Source: Planctomycetota bacterium (GTDB taxonomy: Bacteria; Planctomycetota; Phycisphaerae; UBA1845). From it: 6,331 nucleotides of DNA. Positions 1 through 6,283 of the stretch are shown one piece after another. The notes under the pieces were generated by a model that saw nothing but the letters and a program-made list of their open reading frames with translations, was not told the DNA's origin and made no database searches. The stretch is from NCBI GenBank assembly GCA_022563615.1, contig JADFMZ010000196.1, positions 1 to 6,331 of the forward strand, written 5' to 3'. How positions within the stretch are numbered: the stretch's first letter is position 1; each line of letters begins with the position of its first letter. The translations under genes were made by a program, and so were the position numbers.

Positions 1-1
1 C

Positions 2-262
2 TCCTTGCCTCGGCGGACCACCCGCCAGACGACAAGAATGCCCGATTCAACCCATCAAAGCAACGCTGACAGAGCACTAGGCCCACGCATCCCTCCACCG
101 GTACTGGCCCGCCCCGATCAGATCGAAGTGACCGTCGTGAGGGATGGATGCGAATCCAGTTTCCTAATCGACGTCAACGAGGATACGATCGTCGATCTTG
201 ACTTCCCGGACGACGTGATCGAACTGACGGACCCGATCCTCGTCCCGCCCTGCGAAGAATGA
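2..262 (+). CDS. 3' part of a small secreted-type protein, paralogue of the 408-950 gene (5' partial or degraded)
   Basis: The frame is open from the window edge to a TGA at 260-262, so the gene may begin outside the window; a TTG at 5 is the first possible internal start but has no visible ribosome binding site. The last 60 residues, from GPRIP to the terminal CEE, match the C terminus of the downstream protein at 50 of 60 positions without gaps, including DQIEVTVVRDGCE and DFPDDVIEL, so that part is surely real coding sequence. The first 26 codons are rich in Arg and Thr and do not resemble the lipoprotein or beta-sandwich part of the downstream paralogue. The gene may therefore have been truncated or frameshifted by duplication, or have a different N-terminal half. 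The function is unknown. The two conserved Cys in the module could form a disulfide if the protein is exported. Confidence 0.6.
   Translation, partial: SLPRRTTRQTTRMPDSTHQSNADRALGPRIPPPVLARPDQIEVTVVRDGCESSFLIDVNEDTIVDLDFPDDVIELTDPILVPPCEE
80..262 (+). repeat. Tandem coding repeat, copy 1 (60-residue C-terminal module)
   Basis: This 183-bp segment aligns without gaps to 768-950. At protein level 50 of 60 residues agree, and the nucleotide match extends through the stop into a shared TGAGCG. Many differences are synonymous or conservative (Ile/Val), which points to an older duplication kept under protein-level constraint. Confidence 0.8.
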
Positions 263-407
263 GCGTTGCGGGAAATTCGACGACCCGGATTGTGTCCCAA
301 CGAGTGGCTGCCCTTCACCTGATCCTGACCTCTTCACAGGGTCGTGCCGAATCGGTTATTGGTTCAACGATCAATGCTGCGGCGATGATAAATAAGGAGC
401 GTTTCCT
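263..407 (+). other. Spacer between the two paralogous small genes
   Basis: This 145-bp stretch lies between the stop of the first small gene and the start of the second. A frame starting at the ATG that overlaps the first stop (259) stays open through it, but it runs over the strong ribosome binding site of the next gene and encodes nothing recognisable. I see no convincing promoter or terminator. The two small genes could be co-transcribed. Confidence 0.5.
393..399 (+). promoter_or_regulatory. Ribosome binding site of the 408-950 gene
   Basis: TAAGGAG lies 8 nt before the ATG at 408. It decides the start at 408 over the internal ATG at 465, which has no comparable site and would remove the Arg-rich n-region of the signal peptide. 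Confidence 0.75.
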
Positions 408-950
408 ATGGTCCCAAGAGAGAGATGGCCCCGGCGGGGGCGACAGGCACGACTGGGAGTTCCAATGCTGGGCAGTATTCTTGTCTCGCTCCCGCTGTTT
501 GGGTGTTGGAATTGCTTTTTGCCTGGAGATTTAGTTGATTACGTCGTAGTGCGTGGGAAGGTTTTGGATGCCGACACGCTGGAAGGGTTGAGCGATATTC
601 CGATTGGTGTCCGAACGCTCACGGCTGGTGAAGTGATTGGTTTCATATCGGGGGTAGCCTCGGATCGGAGCGGTCTCAAGAGTCCGCCTACTCCTCTGAC
701 CGGTGTTGACGGGACTTTTGCGTTCTCTTTCACTGCGGGTTTTCGGGAACCCTGCACGAATATTCTGGGGCCACGAGTTCCGACTCCTGACTTTCCGCGA
801 CCCGACCAGATCGAAGTGACTGTCGTGCGTGACGGCTGTGAGCAGAGCTTCCTGATCGACATCAACGAGGATACCGTGGTCGATCTCGACTTCCCGGACG
901 ACGTGATCGAGCTCAAAGACCCGATCCTCGTCCCGGCCTGCGAGGAATGA
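408..950 (+). CDS. Putative lipoprotein with a carboxypeptidase-regulatory-like (beta-sandwich) domain
   Basis: This 180-residue protein starts at ATG 408, supported by TAAGGAG 8 nt upstream. The N terminus has an Arg-rich n-region (residues 4-15), a hydrophobic stretch (16-32) and Cys33 in the context PLFGC. That resembles a lipobox, although Phe at -2 is atypical, so lipid attachment is likely but not certain. Residues about 46-108 read like the carboxypeptidase regulatory / prealbumin-like fold: a VVRGKVLDADT strand and turn, then GVDGTFAFSF, matching the family's V.G.V.D..T and DG.F.F pattern. Residues 121-180 form a module shared with the preceding gene. Cys116, Cys144 and Cys178 could form disulfides outside the cytoplasm. 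Such proteins are usually surface or periplasmic binding or structural proteins, but no substrate can be named. The gene converges on the pyrophosphatase gene, with 48 bp between their stops and no clear terminator in that gap. Confidence 0.8.
   Translation: MVPRERWPRRGRQARLGVPMLGSILVSLPLFGCWNCFLPGDLVDYVVVRGKVLDADTLEGLSDIPIGVRTLTAGEVIGFISGVASDRSGLKSPPTPLTGVDGTFAFSFTAGFREPCTNILGPRVPTPDFPRPDQIEVTVVRDGCEQSFLIDINEDTVVDLDFPDDVIELKDPILVPACEE
768..950 (+). repeat. Tandem coding repeat, copy 2 (60-residue C-terminal module)
   Basis: This is the partner of 80-262: same length, same phase, and the same TGAGCG after the last Glu codon. It encodes residues 121-180 of the putative lipoprotein. Shared cores are RPDQIEVTVVRDGCE, NEDT.VDLDFPDDVIEL and DPILVP.CEE. 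Confidence 0.8.
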
Positions 951-998
951 GCGAGCCGCCTGCTTCACGCAACGTCCGGCTTGGAGGGTAGTGTAGAG

Positions 999-3671
999 TT
1001 ACCCCAAGCCCAGAAATTCGCTGATTGCTGGGGCGTATTTGACGATCACGCCGGCAAAGACCACGCTGACCATGCTCATCAGCTTGATGAGGATGTTCAG
1101 GCTTGGGCCGGAAGTATCCTTGAAGGGGTCGCCAACCGTGTCGCCAACGATGCTGGCTTTGTGGGCGTCGCTGCCCTTGCCGCCGTGGTGTCCCAGCTCG
1201 ATCCACTTCTTGGCGTTATCCCAGGCCCCGCCGGCGTTGGCCATGAAGATCGCCACCGCAAAGCCGCTGGTGAGCCCGCCCGCCAACAAGCCCATCACCC
1301 CGGGAACATCGAAAATTAACCCGACCAGAATGGGCGCGGTGATGGCCATCACCGATGGGATAATCATCTCGCGTTGAGCCCTGACGGTGGAGATGGCCAC
1401 ACAACGGGTGTAGTCGGGGAGCTTTTGGCCCTTGTATTCGATCTGCGTTCGAGGCCAGTTGTCGGGATTGTTGGCGAAGGCTTCGTCCTTCCCTTGATCG
1501 CGCAGATACGCGCGCATTTTATCAAACTGGTTTCGACATTCGATCATCATTTCATTGGCCGCTCGCCCCACCGCCTGCATGGTCATGGCGCAGAATACGA
1601 ACACCAATAACACGCCGCTGAAGAGACCGCACAGCGTTTTGGGGTTCATCAGGGTGACGTTGTAGAAGGTCATGTATTGATCCAACGACGCCCGTCGGGC
1701 CGCCACCAGGCGCAGCGAATGACCGTTAAACTCGGCGATCATGACATGTTCCTCGTCCGGTTCCGAAAAACCGCGGATGACCGTACCCGGAGTCAGATCC
1801 TCCGGCGGAGTGCTCGGCTCCAGCAGCATCAAACAACTGAAGTCGCGATCGTCTTTTCCTTCGCCAATACGCACGGCAAACTTGCCATGCCCGTAATAGG
1901 TGGCCATGTCCTCATCCGGTGTGGTCATGTCGGGCAGGGTTTCCATGATTATGCTTGCCGCCTCGCGGACCTGTCCAATGCGAACTTCCTCGACATAGGC
2001 GGCCAGCAAAGCGAGCGCCGTCAGGGCCGCGGAGCCGATGGCAAAACCTTTACCCGACGCGGCGGTCGTGTTGCCGAGCGAATCCAAGGCGTCGGTGCGC
2101 TTGCGCACCTCGGGGTCCTGGCCGGTCATCTCGGCGTTGCCGCCGGCGTTGTCGGCGATGGGTCCGTAGGCGTCGGTCGCCAACGTGATTCCCAGCGTGG
2201 CTAGCATTCCCACGGCCGCAATGCCGATGCCGTAGAGACCCAGCAGGAACTCCTCCTTGCCGCCCGCGGCGATGAAAGCTGCCATAATGGCGACGATGAT
2301 GGTGATCAACGATGCCCAGGTGCTTTTCATTCCGACGGCTACGCCCGCGATGATGACCGTGGCCGGCCCGGTAAGCGATTGCTCACTGATCATTCGGGTA
2401 GGCGGGAACTCGTAGCTGGTGTAATACTCGGTGGCGAAGCCGATGATGTTGCCGGCGGCTAGACCCACCAGGATCGCCAACCATATACCCCACCAGCTCA
2501 CGCCTTGGATGTCTCGCAACAGAAAGAAGCAAACGAAAAGGGAGCCGATGGCAATCAACGCGCTGGCGCCCCAGATGCCCGTTCTCAGGGCGTTGAGCAG
2601 TTGGCCCATCGTGGCATCTTCCTTCGTGCGCACCATGTAGATGCCCACGATGGAGAGCAGGATCCCGATGCCGGCCAGAACCATCGGAGCGGTGAGCATC
2701 CTGAACGCCGCCTCATAGCCGGCTGATGTGTTTCCATACAACGCGGCGGCGGCGGCGACGCCTAGAGCAGCCGTAGCCAGGATGGAGCCGCAATAGGACT
2801 CGTACAAGTCGGCGCCCATTCCGGCGACGTCTCCGACGTTGTCCCCGACGTTGTCGGCGATCGTGGCGGGATTTCGAGGATCATCCTCGGGAATGCCGGC
2901 CTCGATTTTGCCGACCAGGTCGGCGCCGACATCAGCGGCCTTGGTATAGATGCCCCCGCCCACCCGCGCGAACAAGGCCTGCGAGCTGGCGCCCATGCCG
3001 AACGTCAGCATGACGACCGTGATCTCGTTCAGGGTCATGTTCTGGGCGAAATCGAACGGAAGGATGCCCGTCTTGAGGAACAGGAACCACATGGCGATAT
3101 CGATCAGGCCGAAGCCCACCACGATCAATCCCATCACCGCGCCACTGCGAAACGCGACCACCAAACCGTCGTTGAGCGATCTGCGGGCGCCGGCGGTGGT
3201 GCGATGCGATGCCCGCGTGGCCGTGTTCATTCCCAGCCAGCCGCATAAGCCGCTGAAGAAACCGCCGGTCAAAAAGGCTGCGAACACGATCTGATGCTGA
3301 ACGTGCAAAACCCACCCCATATAAAACAGGATGGCTGAGACGACGACGAAAAAGACGGCCACGACCTTGTATTGCTGCTTGAGGTAGGCCAGCGCTCCTT
3401 CGCGGACGTACCCGGATATGCGGATCATGTCTTCATCGCCCTCGTCGCAGTCGAGCATCTCGCGGTAAAAACGCCATGCGAAGTAGAGGGCGATAAGGGC
3501 CGCGACCGGCGCAATCATCCATATAAGCCAGAGGGACCAGGAAATGGATTCAACGTCGGTGGCGCCCGTCGCCGGTGCTTCCCCCTGTGCGAAGACCGCA
3601 ACCGGGCACAGCAAACACACGGCACACGTAGCCAACAGCCAACCGAACGAACCAACACGTTTCGCGTTCAA
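999..3671 (-). CDS. hppA: Membrane-integral K+-dependent pyrophosphatase, H+ and/or Na+ pumping
   Basis: This enzyme hydrolyses cytoplasmic PPi and pumps cations out through about 16 membrane helices. From the TTG at 3671 it is 890 residues, against roughly 660-770 usually. Residues 1-28 form a Sec signal peptide (NAKR, hydrophobic core, VFA then QG). Core motifs are all present: DVGADLVGK (247-255), DDPRNP and [11 protein letters not shown] (263-281), [13 protein letters not shown] (499-511), GGAWDNAKK (814-822) and [17 protein letters not shown] (843-859, Asp844, Asp848, Lys851, Asp852), ending with Lys863. [10 protein letters not shown] (533-542) has Ala where K+-independent enzymes have Lys, so K+ dependence is expected. 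Glu291 lies three residues after Asp288, the placement seen in Na+ pumps and some K+-dependent H+ pumps, so the pumped ion is open. About 90 extra residues lie in the periplasmic loop around 565-675 and about 23 in a cytoplasmic loop (721-750). Longer starts exist at ATG 3713 and GTG 3731. The gene appears intact. Confidence 0.95.
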   Translation of the reverse strand: MNAKRVGSFGWLLATCAVCLLCPVAVFAQGEAPATGATDVESISWSLWLIWMIAPVAALIALYFAWRFYREMLDCDEGDEDMIRISGYVREGALAYLKQQYKVVAVFFVVVSAILFYMGWVLHVQHQIVFAAFLTGGFFSGLCGWLGMNTATRASHRTTAGARRSLNDGLVVAFRSGAVMGLIVVGFGLIDIAMWFLFLKTGILPFDFAQNMTLNEITVVMLTFGMGASSQALFARVGGGIYTKAADVGADLVGKIEAGIPEDDPRNPATIADNVGDNVGDVAGMGADLYESYCGSILATAALGVAAAAALYGNTSAGYEAAFRMLTAPMVLAGIGILLSIVGIYMVRTKEDATMGQLLNALRTGIWGASALIAIGSLFVCFFLLRDIQGVSWWGIWLAILVGLAAGNIIGFATEYYTSYEFPPTRMISEQSLTGPATVIIAGVAVGMKSTWASLITIIVAIMAAFIAAGGKEEFLLGLYGIGIAAVGMLATLGITLATDAYGPIADNAGGNAEMTGQDPEVRKRTDALDSLGNTTAASGKGFAIGSAALTALALLAAYVEEVRIGQVREAASIIMETLPDMTTPDEDMATYYGHGKFAVRIGEGKDDRDFSCLMLLEPSTPPEDLTPGTVIRGFSEPDEEHVMIAEFNGHSLRLVAARRASLDQYMTFYNVTLMNPKTLCGLFSGVLLVFVFCAMTMQAVGRAANEMMIECRNQFDKMRAYLRDQGKDEAFANNPDNWPRTQIEYKGQKLPDYTRCVAISTVRAQREMIIPSVMAITAPILVGLIFDVPGVMGLLAGGLTSGFAVAIFMANAGGAWDNAKKWIELGHHGGKGSDAHKASIVGDTVGDPFKDTSGPSLNILIKLMSMVSVVFAGVIVKYAPAISEFLGLG

Positions 3672-3679
3672 CGAAGCTT

Positions 3680-3685
3680 CTCCTT
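3680..3685 (-). promoter_or_regulatory. Ribosome binding site selecting the TTG start of hppA
   Basis: On the minus strand AAGGAG, flanked as CAAGGAGA, ends 8 nt before the TTG at 3671-3669. This start gives a compact signal peptide. The ATG at 3713 has a weaker AAGGGG about 6 nt upstream and would put roughly 14 extra residues before that signal; the GTG at 3731 would add 20. Confidence 0.6.
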
Positions 3686-3812
3686 GTAATCCAAACGTAT
3701 TCGGGCGGGACATTGCCCACCCCTTCAGCACCGTCGAACCGGTGCAAGGTTATTCCTGTTTGAAAGGCGGCACGGTCCGGCAAGGCCAAGCCGTGGAGCC
3801 TGACGATTTGTA

Positions 3813-3843
3813 ATGGCCGGACCGACGTAGGACCATGCCACCC
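3813..3843 (-). repeat. Degenerate short palindromic element, related to the 6279-6307 hairpin
   Basis: On the minus strand this reads GGGTGGCAT, about 16 intervening bases, then GGCCAT. The hairpin near the right end has GGGTGGCAT, about 14 bases, then GGCCATG in the plus orientation. The termini match but the middles differ, so this looks like a decayed copy of the same small intergenic repeat. Relatedness is judged by eye. Confidence 0.35.
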
Positions 3844-3862
3844 ATCGTTTCACGTAAGATGG

Positions 3863-3887
3863 AGCACCAACCCGGACAACCGGTGCT
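3863..3887. other. Imperfect hairpin in the divergent gap
   Basis: AGCACC at 3863-3868 pairs with GGTGCT at 3882-3887 across a 13-nt loop. Outside this, GTA at 3854-3856 could pair with TAC at 3888-3890 after a bulge. There is no T tract, so it is not an intrinsic terminator. Its role is unknown. Confidence 0.3.
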
Positions 3888-3949
3888 TACCTGGAATCGT
3901 TCCAATTTCCGGGAATCTCCGGATCGACCCGCATCAGCGTGAGCGCCAA

Positions 3950-3970
3950 TCACCCTGAGCGGAGCGAGGA
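3950..3970 (+). repeat. Possible remnant of a CCCTGAGCGGAGCGA-type dispersed repeat
   Basis: TCACCCTGAGCGGAGCGAGG resembles a short dispersed intergenic repeat type of the form TCACCCTGAGCGGAGCGAAGG that I recall from several bacterial phyla. Only one copy is visible here, so the call rests on memory of the motif and not on repetition in this window. Confidence 0.3.
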
Positions 3971-4173
3971 CTATAGCAGATCGATTCGGGAGTGCCAAAC
4001 GGTTTCGGGCCGGACCAGGGCGGGCGGACGGCGGACTATCCCATTTCCACAAACATGCGGCTAGTGAGGGACTCTTCTCCATGGCCGCTTCGGTCACAAG
4101 TCACGCCTGGCGGGCGATGTGGCAAGGATGGACAAGAACAGCTATGCGGGCTAACTTTTGCAGCCAACCGGGT

Positions 4174-4192
4174 GGTACGGTTCAACCGGACC
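4174..4192. promoter_or_regulatory. 19-bp near-perfect palindrome, operator-like
   Basis: GGTACGGTTCAACCGGACC has 8 of 9 complementary pairs around the central C at 4183; the one mismatch is A4177 against G4189. It lies about 115 nt upstream of the permease start, in the gap shared with hppA. Size and symmetry suit a dimeric regulator, but no regulator gene is nearby, so its function is a guess. Confidence 0.35.
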
Positions 4193-4258
4193 GGGGTCAG
4201 GCTACGCCATGGGTGTCCGAACAGGGCCTCACGGCCGTACATGTTATCGACCTTGCCG

Positions 4259-4282
4259 CCCTCCCGATTGGCCAAGGGAGGG
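4259..4282 (+). promoter_or_regulatory. GC-rich leader hairpin just upstream of the SLC13 ribosome binding site
   Basis: CCCTCCC at 4259-4265 is perfectly complementary to GGGAGGG at 4276-4282, with a 10-nt loop containing the palindrome TTGGCCAA. The hairpin ends 12 nt before the Shine-Dalgarno AGGAG at 4295. No T tract follows, so termination is unlikely. It could be a 5'-UTR stability or translation-control element. Confidence 0.45.
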
Positions 4283-4294
4283 TGCAGCCTGGTC

Positions 4295-4299
4295 AGGAG
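4295..4299 (+). promoter_or_regulatory. Ribosome binding site selecting the GTG start of the SLC13 gene
   Basis: AGGAG lies 8 nt before the GTG at 4308. The in-frame ATG at 4158 would add 50 residues that look non-coding and would place this site and the leader hairpin inside the gene. Confidence 0.75.
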
Positions 4300-4307
4300 A
4301 ACCGGAC

Positions 4308-6086
4308 GTGACGTGGGATGCGTGGGCGACGGTCGGGTGCCTGGTGCTGGTGCTGTCCGTCTTGATCTTCACTCGGATCGGCGCCGATGTCGTCCTTTTG
4401 GGTGGTCTTACTCTCCTGCTGCTGAGCGGGGTGTTGGATGCGTCCGACGCGCTCGCGGGCCTGGCCAACGAGGGCATGGTCACGGTCGGGGTTCTATACG
4501 TCGTAGCCGCCGGCGTTCGAGAAACGGGGGGGATCCGCTGGGTCGTCCAGGCGCTATGGGGGCACCCACGTTCTCTGGTTCGGGCACAGGCGCGCATGAC
4601 CCTGCCGGTGCTGGTCAGCAGTGCCTTTCTCAACAACACCCCAGTCGTCGCCATGCTGGTCCCGGCGGTGAAGGATTGGGCCAAGCGACACAACCTCGCA
4701 CCCTCCAAGCTGATGATCCCGCTGAGCTACGCAGCGATTCTGGGCGGAACTTGCACCTTGATCGGCACCAGCACGAACCTCGTCATCAACGGCATGGTCG
4801 AAAGCGAGACTCCCCTGCCAAAGCTGGCGATGTTTGACATCACCTGGGTCGGGCTGCCCTGCGCCGTGGTGGGGATGATCTACATCCTCCTCTTTAGCCG
4901 CCGGTTGTTGCCGGACCGCAAACCCTTGATGACCCAGCTTCAAGACCCTCGGGAGTACACGGTCGAGATGCTGGTCGAGCCCGGCAGCCCGCTGGTGGGC
5001 AAGAGTATCGAACAAGCCGGCCTGCGCCATCTCCTGGGCATGTATCTGGCCGAGATCGAACGCGACGGACGGATTCTCCCTGCCGTGTCGCCTGAGGAAC
5101 CGCTTCAGGCCGACGACCGACTCGTGTTTGTCGGCATCGTCGAATCCGTCGTGGATTTGCAAAAAATACGAGGCCTGAAACCGGCCACCGATCAGGTGTT
5201 CAAGCTGACGGCGCCGCGATCGACGCGGTGTCTGATCGAGGCGGCGGTGTCCAACAGTTGCCCGCTGGTCGGACGAACCATCCGGGACGGAAAGTTCCGC
5301 ACGGTCTATCGAGCGGTGGTCATTGCCGTGGCCCGCAATGGGGAGCGCATTCGCCGCAAGATCGGTGACATCGTGCTGCGGGCGGGCGATACACTCCTGC
5401 TCGAAGCTACGCCCTCCTTTGTCGAGCAGCATCGCAACTCGCGAGACTTTTTTCTGGTCAGCCCGGTGCAGGATTCCAGCCCGCCGCGACATGAACGCGC
5501 CTTGATCGCGCTATTCATTCTGATCGGCATGGTGACCTCGGTGACCGCCGGGTGGTTGGAATTGCTGCCGGCCGGGATGTTGGCGGCTGGTTTGATGATC
5601 ATCACCCGCTGTTGCTCGGCGACGACGGCCCGCAAGAGCGTGGACTTTCAGGTCTTGATCGTGATTGCCGCCGCCCTGGGGTTGGGCCGTGCTCTCTACG
5701 TCAGCGGCGCGGCTGAGGCGATTTCATCCACCCTGATCAACCTGGCTGGAGAGAACCCCTGGCTGAGCTTAGCCATCATCTACGGCGTGACCATGCTGTT
5801 CACGGAAACCATTACGAACAATGCGGCGGCGGTGCTGGTCTTTCCCATCGCGGTGGCTACTGCGGAGAAACTCGGCGTCCACGCGATGCCATTTATCATC
5901 ACGGTGATGATGGCGGCGTCGGCCAGCTTCTCCACGCCAATCGGGTATCAAACCAACCTGATGGTCTACGGGCCGGGCGGATATCGCTTCACGGATTACC
6001 TGCGAATCGGCCTACCGCTCAACGGCCTGATGTGGATCACCACCGTAACCCTGGTGCCGTGGATCTGGCCGTTTCAGGTAGCGTAG
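4308..6086 (+). CDS. SLC13/DASS-family anion permease with two RCK_C (TrkA-C) domains
   Basis: This 592-residue inner-membrane permease starts at GTG 4308, directed by AGGAG 8 nt upstream. Its length fits the RCK-containing SLC13 group. The N-terminal membrane half (about 5-200) holds SSAFLNNTPVV with NNT at 109-111 and GGTCTLIGTSTNL (146-158). The C-terminal half (about 398-590) holds the matching TETITNNAAA (TNN at 503-505) and STPIGYQTNLMVYGPGGYRF. These paired motifs form the substrate and cation site in the family. Between the halves are two RCK_C domains, about 215-287 (PLVGKSI, ADDRLVFVG) and 304-382 (PLVGRTI, AGDTLLLEA). RCK_C domains bind small ligands and in some proteins c-di-AMP, suggesting allosteric control. 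The substrate is probably an oxyanion such as sulfate or a dicarboxylate, energised by Na+ or H+; sequence alone does not decide. The gene is divergent from hppA and appears intact. Confidence 0.9.
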   Translation: MTWDAWATVGCLVLVLSVLIFTRIGADVVLLGGLTLLLLSGVLDASDALAGLANEGMVTVGVLYVVAAGVRETGGIRWVVQALWGHPRSLVRAQARMTLPVLVSSAFLNNTPVVAMLVPAVKDWAKRHNLAPSKLMIPLSYAAILGGTCTLIGTSTNLVINGMVESETPLPKLAMFDITWVGLPCAVVGMIYILLFSRRLLPDRKPLMTQLQDPREYTVEMLVEPGSPLVGKSIEQAGLRHLLGMYLAEIERDGRILPAVSPEEPLQADDRLVFVGIVESVVDLQKIRGLKPATDQVFKLTAPRSTRCLIEAAVSNSCPLVGRTIRDGKFRTVYRAVVIAVARNGERIRRKIGDIVLRAGDTLLLEATPSFVEQHRNSRDFFLVSPVQDSSPPRHERALIALFILIGMVTSVTAGWLELLPAGMLAAGLMIITRCCSATTARKSVDFQVLIVIAAALGLGRALYVSGAAEAISSTLINLAGENPWLSLAIIYGVTMLFTETITNNAAAVLVFPIAVATAEKLGVHAMPFIITVMMAASASFSTPIGYQTNLMVYGPGGYRFTDYLRIGLPLNGLMWITTVTLVPWIWPFQVA

Positions 6087-6190
6087 GCCACCTGGCGAGC
6101 AGCTCGAACGTCTCGTCGAACCACGCCTCCTGCAGCTCAACGGCTCCGCGGTCGGTGGTGTGGTCGCGTCACTCACGGCGGACCAGTCGC

Positions 6191-6219
6191 GTAGGGTGCG
6201 TCCCGGACGCACCTTTTTT
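6191..6219 (+). terminator. Intrinsic terminator-like hairpin, headed by GTAG as in REP elements
   Basis: GGTGCGTCC at 6195-6203 and GGACGCACC at 6205-6213 are perfect inverted repeats; in practice about 7 bp would pair around a 5-nt loop. Six T follow at 6214-6219. This fits a rho-independent terminator about 105 nt after the permease stop. The stem is directly preceded by GTAG, the tetranucleotide that heads REP palindromes recognised by RAYT (Y1) transposases, so it may be a REP copy used as a terminator. Confidence 0.65.
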
Positions 6220-6283
6220 CTTCATTCGCCGGCGCGGCCCTCGACGTCGCCGAAGTCGGGTGGCTTGGCCGGGCGGCGGGTGG

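Larger units (their letters stand above)
3672..4307. other. Divergent intergenic region between hppA and the SLC13 gene
   Basis: This stretch of about 636 bp separates two divergent genes and must hold both promoters. I could not assign -35/-10 boxes with confidence. Frames that stay open here, including the extension of the permease frame back to an ATG at 4158, encode Arg-, Pro- and Gly-rich sequence with no family resemblance. Visible structure includes CCGGACC at 3817, 4010 and 4186 plus its inverse at 3774, an imperfect hairpin at 3863-3887, repeat-like remnants at 3813-3843 and 3950-3970, a 19-bp palindrome at 4174-4192 and a GC-rich hairpin at 4259-4282. No tRNA-like or recognised riboswitch structure was found by eye. 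Confidence 0.6.

Noticed and set aside
351..393. Promoter made of TTGGTT and GATGAT before the lipoprotein gene
   Set aside because: The spacing is 19 bp, both boxes are weak, and transcription would start at or after the ribosome binding site.
408..470. Tat signal from the RR pair near the lipoprotein N terminus
   Set aside because: The residues after PRR (GRQAR) do not match the twin-arginine consensus; a Sec lipoprotein signal fits better.
259..534. Open plus-strand frame starting at an ATG overlapping the first small gene's stop
   Set aside because: It runs over the strong ribosome binding site and the start of the 408-950 gene in another frame, and its protein has no recognisable features.
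840..905. DINEDTVVDLDF as a dockerin or EF-hand-like calcium loop
   Set aside because: It lacks the Gly at position 6 and the second repeat of dockerins, and the alternating pattern fits beta strands better.
951..998. Bidirectional terminator between the convergent genes
   Set aside because: No stem of useful length and no T tract was seen on either strand.
4158..4307. 50-residue N-terminal extension of the permease frame from an ATG
   Set aside because: The extension is Gly-, Pro- and Arg-rich, lies before a well-placed AGGAG and GTG start, and precedes the hydrophobic first helix without family resemblance.
3992..4837. Long plus-strand frame overlapping the permease in another phase
   Set aside because: Its protein is Arg/Gly-rich low-complexity text typical of a shadow of a GC-rich gene; the permease frame has clear family motifs.
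4554..5492. 312-residue minus-strand open frame opposite the permease
   Set aside because: Antisense shadow: rich in Arg, His, Gln and Asp with no domain, and fully covered by conserved permease coding sequence.
6040..6168. Minus-strand run reading ELQEAWFDETFELLARW, protein-like in composition
   Set aside because: Only 43 codons between stops, no good start, and half of it overlaps the end of the permease. It could be a gene remnant but nothing supports that beyond composition.
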